The notes: a model not told the origin generated them from the letters alone. 13,915 bases of DNA from Chloroflexota bacterium (GCA_030596915.1 JAUVSX010000024.1:1-13915); one strand, 5' to 3'. Positions 1 to 7,257 are shown, counted from the stretch's first letter. Program-made: numbers and translations.

Positions 1-1119
1 CTGAACTCCGGCATCAAGAAGATATACGTTCTGACGCAGTTCCTGTCCGCGTCGCTTCATCGACACATCCACCAGACCTACAAGTTCGACCTGTTCTCCG
101 GAGGCTACGTCTACATCCTCGCCGCCGAGCAGACCGCGAGCGGTATGGATTGGTATCAGGGTACGGCTGATGCCGTGCGGAAGCAGTTGCCGCACATGGT
201 CCGAGCACGCGTCGAGGATATCCTCATTCTCTCAGGCGACCACCTGTATCGAATGGACTACGAGGAGTTCGTCGAGCTGCATCGCGAGAAGCGCGCGGAC
301 GTGACGATCGCGGTCCAACCGGTGGCGCGGAGTGATGCCCCTCGATTCGGCGTCCTCAAGACCGATACGGATGGTCGCATTGTCGCATTCCGTGAGAAGC
401 CCAAGCCTGACGAGTTGGACGGTCTCGTGAGCGTTCCTGATAGCGACAAACCTTTCCTGGCTTCGATGGGCATCTACCTTTTCCGCCGGCGTGTACTTCG
501 GGACGCGCTGGAGGGAACGGATGTCGAGGATTTCGGCAAGGAGCTTATTCCGAGCGCAATTGAGGATCTACGCGTGTACGCGTCCCGATTTGACGGCTAC
601 TGGGAGGACATCGGAACCATTCGATCCTTCTATGACGCCAATCTTTCGCTCACGCTCCCTGACCCGCCGTTTGACTTCTACGATGAGAGGGATCCGATCT
701 ATACACGGCCCCGCTTCCTGCCCCCTTCTCAGGTGGACGGCTGCACGCTGGGGCGGACCATACTTGCGGAGGGGTGTCGCATCAGGCGCGCGGACATTCG
801 CGAGTCGGTGATCGGTCTGCGGAGTGTGATCGGCCCGGACGTGCGTATCGTGCGGACCGTGATGATGGGCGCCGACTTCTACGAGATGCCGGAAGCCGTG
901 GCGGAGAACCGTCGCTTGGGCCGGCCTAACGTCGGGATCGGTCGTGGCAGCAGCGTGGAGGGTGCCATCATCGACAAGAACGCTCGCATCGGGCAGGGCG
1001 TTGTGATCGGGACCCACGCCTCGGACACTGAGGTGCTGGAGGCCGAGAACTACGTTATCCGTGATGGCATCGTCGTCATCCCCAAGAATGCCATCATTCC
1101 CGACGGCACAACCATCTGA
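1..1119 (+). CDS. glgC: Glucose-1-phosphate adenylyltransferase (ADP-glucose pyrophosphorylase), 5'-truncated by window edge
   Basis: The frame is open from base 1, so about 372 C-terminal residues are visible. Roughly 40 N-terminal residues, including the GGxGxRL nucleotide-binding loop, lie off the left edge. The product makes ADP-glucose from glucose-1-phosphate and ATP, the committed step of bacterial glycogen synthesis in the cytoplasm. Visible family motifs in order are NSGIKKIYVLTQF, WYQGTADAVR, ILSGDHLYRMDY, FREKP, SMGIYLF, DFGKELIPSAI and DGYWEDIGTI. They are followed by a C-terminal left-handed beta-helix with hexapeptide-like repeats (for example VIGLRSVIG). The wording of these motifs is closest to the plant/cyanobacterial GlgC type. 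An ATG at 145 is internal, because conserved sequence continues upstream of it. The stop TGA at 1117-1119 lies inside a hairpin. Identity is secure; allosteric properties cannot be read from this part. Confidence 0.96.
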   Translation: MNSGIKKIYVLTQFLSASLHRHIHQTYKFDLFSGGYVYILAAEQTASGMDWYQGTADAVRKQLPHMVRARVEDILILSGDHLYRMDYEEFVELHREKRADVTIAVQPVARSDAPRFGVLKTDTDGRIVAFREKPKPDELDGLVSVPDSDKPFLASMGIYLFRRRVLRDALEGTDVEDFGKELIPSAIEDLRVYASRFDGYWEDIGTIRSFYDANLSLTLPDPPFDFYDERDPIYTRPRFLPPSQVDGCTLGRTILAEGCRIRRADIRESVIGLRSVIGPDVRIVRTVMMGADFYEMPEAVAENRRLGRPNVGIGRGSSVEGAIIDKNARIGQGVVIGTHASDTEVLEAENYVIRDGIVVIPKNAIIPDGTTI

Positions 1120-1150
1120 GACCATCTGTCACGAAAGATGCGGGTCTCGG
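1116..1150 (+). terminator. Hairpin over the glgC stop codon, possible terminator without U-tract
   Basis: The strand CTGAGACCATCT (1116-1127) can pair with AGAT (1136-1139) and then GGTCTCGG (1143-1150), leaving a 3-nt bulge GCG and an 8-nt loop. This gives about 12 pairs, one of them G-U. No run of T follows, so it may be a 3'-end stabilising structure or a weak or Rho-assisted terminator instead of a classic intrinsic one. Confidence 0.4.
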
Positions 1151-1358
1151 GCCCGGCGCCACGCTGGCCACCCACGCCCAGGAGGCCGGTAGAGCAGGGC
1201 TGACGGCCCTGCACCGTGGTCTCCGCTCCGCTAGGCACAAGGGCTCGGCGGATACCATCCGGGTAGGGACCCGATCTCCGGCCATCCTGTCAACACAAAC
1301 CGGCCCTCTGCCAACGCCTCGCGACAGCCCTCGCGCGCCTGCGGAACCCACCTGAAGC
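1120..1358. other. Non-coding gap between glgC and the adaptor operon
   Basis: This 239-bp stretch has no convincing gene: open frames on both strands lack recognisable protein sequence and ribosome sites. It holds the end of the glgC hairpin, a GC-rich hairpin GCAGGGC / GCCCTGC (1194-1200 and 1206-1212, 5-nt loop), and a small CGGGT / ACCCG hairpin (1260-1264 and 1269-1273). No tRNA TPsiC-like box, T-box AGGGTGG element or other riboswitch core was seen. Confidence 0.5.
1194..1212 (+). terminator. 7-bp perfect GC hairpin, possible terminator remnant
   Basis: GCAGGGC (1194-1200) and GCCCTGC (1206-1212) form a perfect stem around a 5-nt loop, 75 bp after the glgC stop. It is not followed by T residues, so a termination role is only a guess. 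Confidence 0.3.
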
Positions 1359-1386
1359 TTGACTTTCCGCTTGCCGGGACTATAAT
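1359..1386 (+). promoter_or_regulatory. Sigma-70-type promoter of the adaptor/ABC operon
   Basis: A -35 box TTGACT (1359-1364, 5/6 to consensus) and a perfect -10 box TATAAT (1381-1386) are separated by 16 bp. The predicted transcription start is near 1393, about 41 nt before the chosen ATG at 1434. It is the best-matching promoter seen in the window and reads into the five-gene export operon. Confidence 0.8.
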
Positions 1387-1387
1387 T

Positions 1388-1417
1388 ATGACCTCGGTCA
1401 TTTTTGTTCCTCGGTCA
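1388..1417 (+). promoter_or_regulatory. Palindrome plus extra half-site at the operon start, candidate operator
   Basis: ATGACC-TC-GGTCAT (1388-1401) is a perfect 6+6 inverted repeat. It begins one base after the -10 box and spans the predicted start of transcription. The 9-mer CCTCGGTCA (1392-1400) recurs as a direct repeat at 1409-1417, so a third GGTCA half-site lies 17 bp downstream. Placement between the -10 box and the ribosome site fits a repressor operator of the TetR or MarR kind. No regulator gene lies in the window, so the cognate protein is unknown. Confidence 0.55.
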
Positions 1418-1433
1418 CGAATGGAGATGCGGG

Positions 1434-2852
1434 ATGAAACGTAGCGTGGTCTACCTGTTGTTGGGAGCCATACTGGTCGCCGCTCTGGCGGCCGGCGCAT
1501 TCACCTTGCGGCCTTGGGAAGCGGCCCAGCAAGAGACCGATACCCGGTCCGCCGTGGCACAGCGCGGCACGTTGCTCGTCGTTGTCTCGGCCAGCGGTAG
1601 CGTTGAACCCAAGACCAGTGTCAGTCTGTCATTCGAGGTGCCTGGGCGGGTGGAAGAGGTGGCCGTGGAGGTGGGAGACAGGGTCGCCCCAGGCGATAAA
1701 CTGGCTCGGGTCGACGATCGTCAGCTTGAGTTGCAGGTGCGGCAGGCGCAGGAGTCCTTGGCGCTAGCTGAGGCTCAACTGGCTCAACTGGAGGCTGGGC
1801 CTAGGCCGGCGGAGATCGCGGCAGCAGAGGCGAATCTCCGCGTCGCACAGGCTCAGCTCGCCGCGGCGGAAGCCAATCGCGACCAGCTTGTGTCGGGCGT
1901 CAGCCGGGCTCAGATAGCCGGCGCGGAGGCTCAGGTCGCAAGCGCCCGTCTGCAGCAGAAGCCTATCCAGGACGCGCATGACAGGATCGTACACGGAGAC
2001 AGCAGTGATGAGGCCAAGGAGCAGGCACGCTACGATCTCTACGTCGCCAACAAGGCGCTGGAGGCCGCGCAGGTCCAGCTTGACGAACTGCTGGCTGGCG
2101 CCGACCGCAATGACGTTCTGGCGTCTGAGGCCAACGTTTCAGCGGGTGAGGCTCAGGTGGATGCGGCGCAGGCCCAGCTTGATCTGATCCGCTCTGGGGC
2201 TAGCCAGGAGCAGATCGCGGACGCGGAAGCGCAGGTCGCGCAGGCACAGTCGGCCCTGGAGTTGGCGGAGCTCGCCATTGAGAGTGCGACGCTGCGGGCC
2301 GCGTTCGACGCGATCGTCGCCGAGGTGGGCGTCCGAGTTGGCGATTTGGCCTCTCCTGGAGTACCGCGGATCGTCTTGCTCGACACCTCCAGCTTACACG
2401 TCATCGTTAGTGTGGACGAGATCGACGTGGGCAAGCTGGTCGAAGGGCAGGGCGCGGACGTGATGCTCGACGCCCTCCCAGGTGTCGTGGTGAATGGCAC
2501 TGTGGACCACATCGCGCCAGTGGCCACGTTCGAGGGGGGCGTGGTCTACTACGATGTCTTCATTGGACTGGCGACCACAGATGAGCCCGTTCGCGTCGAC
2601 ATGTCTGCAAACGCGACGATCGTGGTCGAGGAGTTGGTTGATGTCCTCCAGGTCCCAACCTGGATCGTGCGGGTAGACCGCAGAACGGGACAGACCTACG
2701 TCGATCGCCAGACAGGGGATGGCACTGAACGGGTAGATGTTGATCTGGGCATCCGCCACGAGGGCGTGGCGGAAGTGCTCAACGGCCTCTCCGAGGGAGA
2801 TGTGCTTGTGTGGGTTGACGAGGCAGCGCCCTTCGGCCTCGGGGGATCGTAG
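1434..2852 (+). CDS. HlyD/MacA-type membrane-fusion (adaptor) protein, N-terminally anchored
   Basis: The 472-residue product is an adaptor subunit of an ABC export system. An N-terminal hydrophobic segment (about residues 5-25) without a lipobox should anchor it, leaving the rest outside the membrane. The order is: first lipoyl-like half (about 68-100), a long Ala/Gln/Glu-rich alpha-hairpin (about 101-284), second lipoyl half (about 285-318), beta-barrel (about 320-405) and membrane-proximal domain ending near 462. Four motifs of the form LxxG...I/V..AEA start at residues 119, 152, 219 and 252. The returning lipoyl motif reads RAAFDA where the family usually has RAPxxG, so its Pro and Gly are missing. 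ATG 1434 is preferred over TTG 1404 because GGAG (1423-1426) sits 7 nt before it. The gene is first in the operon and paralogous to the next one. Cargo cannot be told. Confidence 0.9.
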   Translation: MKRSVVYLLLGAILVAALAAGAFTLRPWEAAQQETDTRSAVAQRGTLLVVVSASGSVEPKTSVSLSFEVPGRVEEVAVEVGDRVAPGDKLARVDDRQLELQVRQAQESLALAEAQLAQLEAGPRPAEIAAAEANLRVAQAQLAAAEANRDQLVSGVSRAQIAGAEAQVASARLQQKPIQDAHDRIVHGDSSDEAKEQARYDLYVANKALEAAQVQLDELLAGADRNDVLASEANVSAGEAQVDAAQAQLDLIRSGASQEQIADAEAQVAQAQSALELAELAIESATLRAAFDAIVAEVGVRVGDLASPGVPRIVLLDTSSLHVIVSVDEIDVGKLVEGQGADVMLDALPGVVVNGTVDHIAPVATFEGGVVYYDVFIGLATTDEPVRVDMSANATIVVEELVDVLQVPTWIVRVDRRTGQTYVDRQTGDGTERVDVDLGIRHEGVAEVLNGLSEGDVLVWVDEAAPFGLGGS

Positions 2853-2891
2853 AGGATGCTGAACGTCAGCGGGCGACACAAGGGACAGGAA

Positions 2892-4352
2892 ATGAAGCAC
2901 AGAATGCTCTACAAGCTGCTGGGGGCACTCATCGCCATATCAGTGGTCGGCTTGGTTAGCTGCCAGGCCGGCGCGCCGGGCCAGCCTGAGGAGGAGTTGC
3001 CGTCAGCAGTCGTCGTTCGAGATGATCTGATCGTGGTCATCTCCGCAAGCGGCAGGGTCGAGCCGGTCGCTAGAGCAGACCTGTTGTTCGAGGGCTCTGG
3101 TCGCGTCGCGGAGGTGCCGGTCGAGGTGGGAGACTCCGTCCAACCCGGCGATGTAGTGGCCCAACTGGAGGCCGAGCAGCTAATGCTGCGGGTGGAGCAG
3201 GCTCAGGCTGCGCTCGACTCGGCAGAGGCACGGCTCGCCCAGCTCCAGGTTGGTCCCCGGGCGGCAGAGGTCGCGGCGCAGGAGGCCAGCGTGCGCGGCG
3301 TGGGAGCCCAGGTGGACGCTTCGAGTGCCAATCTCGCCCGATTGCTATCCGGCGCCAGTGCCGCACAGATCGCCGCCGCGGGGGCGGACCTGGCCGCGGC
3401 GTTGGCACAGCGGAGGACGGCTGAGGACTTTCACGACAAGACGATGACCTGCAAGACGTTCGAGCTGCCGACAGGCGAAAAGCAAACGATCTGCCCGGCC
3501 CTGGGCCCCATCGAGGAACAGGCTCGCTTCAATCTTGAGGCCGCGGACAAGGCGCTGGGTGCCGCCCAGGCGCGCCTGGACGAACTGCTTGGGGGCGCAG
3601 ACGCCAATGCTGTGCTTGCTGCGCAGGCCAACGTTGCGGTCGTGGAAGCGCAGCGGGATGCGGCCCAGGCTCGGGTTGACCTGTTGGTCGCTGGGGCGAG
3701 CGAGGCCGAACTGGCTGCCGCAGAGGCGCAGGTCAGGCAGGCGCAGATCGCGCTGGAGCAGGCGCAGCTGGCCTTGGACAAGGCCGCGTTGCGCGCGCCC
3801 CTGTCGGGCATCGTGGCGGAGATCAATGTCACGCCCGGTGAGGCGCCTCCGATGGGTCGCCCAGCCATCACTATCATCGATACCTCCCGCTACCGCGTGC
3901 CGATCGAAGTGGATGAGTTGGATGTTGGCCGCCTGGAGGAGGGACAGTCAGCTCAGGTGAGGCTCGACGCATTGCCCGGGGAGGAAGTCGCTGGCACCGT
4001 CCGGCGCATCGCACCGGCTGCTATGGTCTCGGGCGGTGTCGTGTCGTACGACGTGATCGTCGATCTCGCGCCCACCGACGTGCCAATGCGCGTCGATATG
4101 ACGGCCAACGTAACGGTTGTCGTGGAGGAGCTCACCGACGTGCTGGTCATTCCCACCTGGGTTGTGCGTGTCGATCGTCTGACCAACCAGACGTACGTGG
4201 ACAAGCAGGTAGCGGATGGGTTCGAGCGAGTGGATGTGGAACTCGGCGTACGGCGGGAGGGCTTGGCAGAGGTGATCAGCGGACTTTCTGAGGGAGACGT
4301 GGTTGTCCGGGCGCCGGATTCGGGGGCGTTCTCGTTTGAGCTGGGGCAGTGA
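2892..4352 (+). CDS. HlyD/MacA-type adaptor lipoprotein with Cys-containing hairpin tip
   Basis: The 486-residue product is a second adaptor, clearly paralogous to the preceding protein along its whole length. It starts with a signal peptide ending in the lipobox LVSC (Cys24), so it is probably lipid-anchored on the outer face of the membrane. It has the same domain order, with LxxG repeat motifs starting at residues 118, 151, 232 and 265. The returning lipoyl half is intact (LRAPLSG, 300-306). The hairpin tip is 14 residues longer than in the partner and carries Cys187 and Cys201, which could form a disulfide. ATG 2892 is chosen because AAGGG (2880-2884) lies 7 nt upstream and the signal peptide then starts properly with MKHR; ATG 2856 is in frame but would add 12 residues before it. 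A 39-nt gap separates it from the first adaptor. Its partner is probably the MacB-type transporter downstream. Confidence 0.9.
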   Translation: MKHRMLYKLLGALIAISVVGLVSCQAGAPGQPEEELPSAVVVRDDLIVVISASGRVEPVARADLLFEGSGRVAEVPVEVGDSVQPGDVVAQLEAEQLMLRVEQAQAALDSAEARLAQLQVGPRAAEVAAQEASVRGVGAQVDASSANLARLLSGASAAQIAAAGADLAAALAQRRTAEDFHDKTMTCKTFELPTGEKQTICPALGPIEEQARFNLEAADKALGAAQARLDELLGGADANAVLAAQANVAVVEAQRDAAQARVDLLVAGASEAELAAAEAQVRQAQIALEQAQLALDKAALRAPLSGIVAEINVTPGEAPPMGRPAITIIDTSRYRVPIEVDELDVGRLEEGQSAQVRLDALPGEEVAGTVRRIAPAAMVSGGVVSYDVIVDLAPTDVPMRVDMTANVTVVVEELTDVLVIPTWVVRVDRLTNQTYVDKQVADGFERVDVELGVRREGLAEVISGLSEGDVVVRAPDSGAFSFELGQ

Positions 4353-4365
4353 GGATCAGGGACCA

Positions 4366-5097
4366 ATGATGGAAACGCCGGTCATCGAGATCGAAAATAT
4401 CACCAAGGTGTACCGGATGGGCGACGTGGAAGTGCACGCGCTAGGCGGTGTGTCGCTGTCGGTGGCTTCGGGTGAGATGGTAAGCATCATGGGGCCGTCG
4501 GGCTCGGGCAAGTCCACACTGATGAACATCATCGGCTGTCTCGATCAGCCCACGTCGGGGATGTATCGGTTGGAGTCTCGTGACGTCGGAAGCATGAATG
4601 ATGATCAGTTGGCGGGGATTCGCAATCGCAGCATCGGTTTCGTCTTCCAGACCTTCAACCTGCTGGCACGGACGTCGGCCCTCGAGAATGTGATGTTGCC
4701 GCGCGTCTACGCTGGCGTGAGCCGGGCGCAGCGACGAGACTATGCGCGGGAAGCCCTTACGTCGGTGGGCCTCGCAGACCGGATGATGCACACGCCGAAC
4801 GAGCTATCGGGTGGGCAACAGCAGCGCGTCGCGATCGCACGGGCGCTGGTGAACAACCCTGCGATTATCCTGGCCGACGAGCCGACGGGAAACCTGGATA
4901 GCACGTCCGGCAGGGAGGTTATGGCGCTCTTGCAGGCATTGAACAGAGAACGCGGAATGACGGTGATCCTGGTTACTCACGACCCGAACATCGCCCGGCA
5001 CACTGGACGCATCGTCTATCTCTACGATGGTCTGATCACGAATGAGGAGAGCGTAGCCGATCCGATCTTGGAGACGGCCGGAGGTGTCGGGGCATGA
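4366..5097 (+). CDS. ABC transporter ATP-binding protein, MacB/LolD family
   Basis: The 243-residue nucleotide-binding subunit should power the downstream permease from the cytoplasmic face. All ABC motifs are present: Walker A GPSGSGKS (43-50), Q-loop Gln95 in VFQTFNLL, signature LSGGQ (147-151), Walker B IILADE (167-172) followed by PTGNLDS, and the switch His205 in VTHDP. The TGNLDS and FQTFNLL wording is typical of the MacB/LolD/FtsE group. The start is placed at ATG 4366, with AGGGA (4358-4362) just upstream; ATG 4369 is an equally possible start with better spacing. An upstream TTG at 4303 would overlap the adaptor gene by 50 bases and adds sequence unlike the family. Its stop overlaps the permease start as ATGA, which implies translational coupling. 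Confidence 0.95.
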   Translation: MMETPVIEIENITKVYRMGDVEVHALGGVSLSVASGEMVSIMGPSGSGKSTLMNIIGCLDQPTSGMYRLESRDVGSMNDDQLAGIRNRSIGFVFQTFNLLARTSALENVMLPRVYAGVSRAQRRDYAREALTSVGLADRMMHTPNELSGGQQQRVAIARALVNNPAIILADEPTGNLDSTSGREVMALLQALNRERGMTVILVTHDPNIARHTGRIVYLYDGLITNEESVADPILETAGGVGA

Positions 5098-6356
5098 GCA
5101 TCCTGGAAAGCGTACGCCTTGCCTTCCGCGCTCTCGCGGCCAACAAGCTGAGGGCTGCACTGACGATGCTTGGGATCATCATCGGTGTGGGCGCGGTCAT
5201 CACGTTGATGTCGGCCGGCGAGGGAGTGACGGCCTACATCGAGGAACGGTTCCAGTCGATCGGCTCCAACCTGCTCTTCGTCGTACCTGGATCGAGGGAG
5301 CAGTTCCAGGCGGGGGGGGGACCCAGCGGTCCAGTAGCATCGGCTGTGGCGGCGGAGCTAACCAACTCCGATGTCCAGGCGCTTCGCGATCCCATGCGTG
5401 CCCCTGACGTTGCCAGTGTCTCCTCTCAACTGCTGCGGTCGAGCACGGTGACGACCGGAAAGCGAGAGGCGTACACCCAGGTATCGGGTGTTGAGCCGGA
5501 GTTTGCCGCGGTACGCAACTGGCACACCGTGGCAGGGGAGTTCATCGACGAAGAGGATATGATCAGCCGGGCCCGGGTTGCTGTTCTGGGCCAGGCCGTG
5601 GTCGACAACCTCTTTCCCGACAACCCCTTCCCAATCGACCAGACGATCAAGATCGGCGGTATCGCCTTTCGGGTCATCGGCGTGCTTGAGGAGAAGGGCG
5701 GCTCAGAGTTCAACAACCAGGATGACACTGTGCTTATTCCGCTGACGACAGCGCAGACCCGGCTCTTCCCCTCGCGCAGCCGCACCGGCGAGTTCCTGGT
5801 ATCCGCGATCCTCGTCGAGGCGGTGGGTGAGGACCGAATGGATGCGGCCTCCGAGCAGGTGTCGGGCATCCTGCGCGAGAGGCACGGCATCGATTTCCGC
5901 GACGACGATGACTTCTCGGTTATCAGCCAGGCGGATATCCTCGAGATTTTCGGCGAGATAACGGGCGTCCTGACGATCTTTCTCGGTGCGATAGCCGGGA
6001 TCAGCCTCCTGGTGGGCGGAATCGGGATTATGAACATCATGCTGGTCTCAGTCACGGAACGCACACGGGAGATCGGCCTGCGCAAGGCCGTGGGGGCACG
6101 GCGGCGGGACATCCTCTGGCAGTTCCTCCTCGAGGCGGTGACGCTCTCCGTGATTGGTGGCCTGGTGGGGATCGCGCTGGGAGCAGGCGGTGCTCAGCTC
6201 ATCAGTGCGCTGATTGAGGACTTCCGTGCCGTCGTCTCACTGCAATCGGTGGTGCTGGCGACGACCTTCTCTGCGGCTGTAGGGCTCTTCTTCGGAATCT
6301 ACCCGGCCCGGCGGGCCTCGCGGCTCAACCCAATAGACGCTCTGCGATATGAGTGA
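5094..6356 (+). CDS. MacB/FtsX-type ABC transporter permease
   Basis: The 420-residue protein is the membrane subunit paired with the ATPase encoded just upstream. It has one N-terminal membrane segment (about 20-43), a large extracytoplasmic MacB-PCD-like domain (about 45-285) and three C-terminal segments (about 290-315, 343-368 and 380-405) forming the FtsX domain. Between the second and third segments is the family sequence TERTREIGLRKAVGARRRDI, and it ends in YPARRASRLNPIDALRYE, both classic for MacB-type permeases. In Escherichia coli MacB the ATPase and permease are one chain; here they are split. MacB-type proteins work by mechanotransmission, driving cargo on the outer face instead of pumping it through a membrane channel. 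A G9 tract (5312-5320) lies in the early periplasmic-domain coding sequence. ATG 5094 overlaps the ATPase stop as ATGA. Confidence 0.95.
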   Translation: MSILESVRLAFRALAANKLRAALTMLGIIIGVGAVITLMSAGEGVTAYIEERFQSIGSNLLFVVPGSREQFQAGGGPSGPVASAVAAELTNSDVQALRDPMRAPDVASVSSQLLRSSTVTTGKREAYTQVSGVEPEFAAVRNWHTVAGEFIDEEDMISRARVAVLGQAVVDNLFPDNPFPIDQTIKIGGIAFRVIGVLEEKGGSEFNNQDDTVLIPLTTAQTRLFPSRSRTGEFLVSAILVEAVGEDRMDAASEQVSGILRERHGIDFRDDDDFSVISQADILEIFGEITGVLTIFLGAIAGISLLVGGIGIMNIMLVSVTERTREIGLRKAVGARRRDILWQFLLEAVTLSVIGGLVGIALGAGGAQLISALIEDFRAVVSLQSVVLATTFSAAVGLFFGIYPARRASRLNPIDALRYE

Positions 6357-7257
6357 GCCAATACGGCAGGTCGGCGTACCGATTTCAACCCGCGGCGAGC
6401 GGGTCAGGGCAGACCTGATCCTACTCGCCGTCGCTGTTGTCTGGGGCAGCGGATTCGTGGGCGGGCGCGTCGCCGCCGCGCACATGAACCCCTTTGTGTA
6501 CAACGGCGCACGGTTCCTGCTCGGTGCGCTGACGCTCCTTCCCATTGTGGGACGCCGTCTGCGGGCCCTGTCGCGAACTGAGCTGTGGGGAGGGGTGGCG
6601 GGGGGCATCGTGTTGCTGGGCGCATCCAACCTGCAGCAGGTGGGACTGCAAACCACGACGGCGGGCAAGGCCGGGTTCATCACTGGCCTATATGTCATCT
6701 TCGTGCCCCTGATGGTGGCGGTGATGTGGCGCAAGCTGCCGCCGTGGCCGGTCTGGGTCGCGTCGCTGATGGCCGCGGCCGGGTTGTTCCTGTTGAGCGG
6801 TGTGGTGAGCCTGGCGCTTGCTCCCGGGGACGCGTGGGTGTTGGCAGGCGCTGTCCTCTGGGCTGTGCACATTGTGCTGATGGGCGTAATGGTGCCAAAG
6901 ACGGACCTGCTGAGATTGGCGGTTGTGCAGTTTGCCGTGTGTGGGTTCCTCAGCCTGGGGTTGGGCGTGGTGCTCGATCCAGACCCATTCGCCGGATGGG
7001 ACGTTGCCTGGTGGGCGGTTGTCTACAACGGTGTTCTGTCAGCGGGGCTGGGTATGACGCTGCAGATGATCGGGCAGCGCCACGCGCCGATGACCGACGC
7101 GGCAGTCATCCTCAGCATGGAGGCGGTATTCGCGGCGCTATTCGGTTGGCTGCTACTGAACGAGTCGCTGGCGACGGTTCAACTCATCGGGTGTGGATTG
7201 ATGCTGACCGGCATGTTGTTGGCACAGGTACGGGCGGTTCGGACGGCGCCAACGTAG
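6349..7257 (+). CDS. DMT-superfamily (EamA) transporter, last gene of the adaptor/ABC operon
   Basis: The 302-residue integral membrane protein has about ten hydrophobic segments in two EamA repeats (about 22-150 and 162-294). Family marks are WGSGF (32-36) in the first segment and SMEAVFAALFGWLLLNE (256-272) in the second repeat. EamA proteins export amino acids, metabolites or drugs, but the substrate cannot be predicted. The ATG at 6349 lies inside the end of the permease gene, giving an 8-bp overlap in another frame. Its translation is therefore probably coupled to the ABC transporter genes. That close join suggests the DMT carrier belongs to the same export or resistance function, but no biochemical link is visible. 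No strong terminator is seen after its stop. Confidence 0.92.
   Translation: MSEPIRQVGVPISTRGERVRADLILLAVAVVWGSGFVGGRVAAAHMNPFVYNGARFLLGALTLLPIVGRRLRALSRTELWGGVAGGIVLLGASNLQQVGLQTTTAGKAGFITGLYVIFVPLMVAVMWRKLPPWPVWVASLMAAAGLFLLSGVVSLALAPGDAWVLAGAVLWAVHIVLMGVMVPKTDLLRLAVVQFAVCGFLSLGLGVVLDPDPFAGWDVAWWAVVYNGVLSAGLGMTLQMIGQRHAPMTDAAVILSMEAVFAALFGWLLLNESLATVQLIGCGLMLTGMLLAQVRAVRTAPT

Noticed and set aside
568..1125. A 185-codon open frame on the minus strand under glgC.
   Set aside because: It is antisense to a conserved gene, lacks a ribosome site and recognisable motifs, and is typical of GC-rich shadow frames.
1120..1380. tRNA, T-box or metabolite riboswitch in the gap after glgC.
   Set aside because: No TPsiC-like box, acceptor pairing, T-box core or other known aptamer pattern could be found.
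1404..1433. Upstream TTG as start of the first adaptor.
   Set aside because: It would add ten residues not typical of a signal anchor, overlaps the direct-repeat element, and ATG 1434 has a better ribosome site.
1788..2270. DNA-level tandem repeat or CRISPR-like array in the adaptor genes.
   Set aside because: The repetition is in the protein sequence of alpha-hairpin modules; the DNA copies are diverged and lie in a coding frame.
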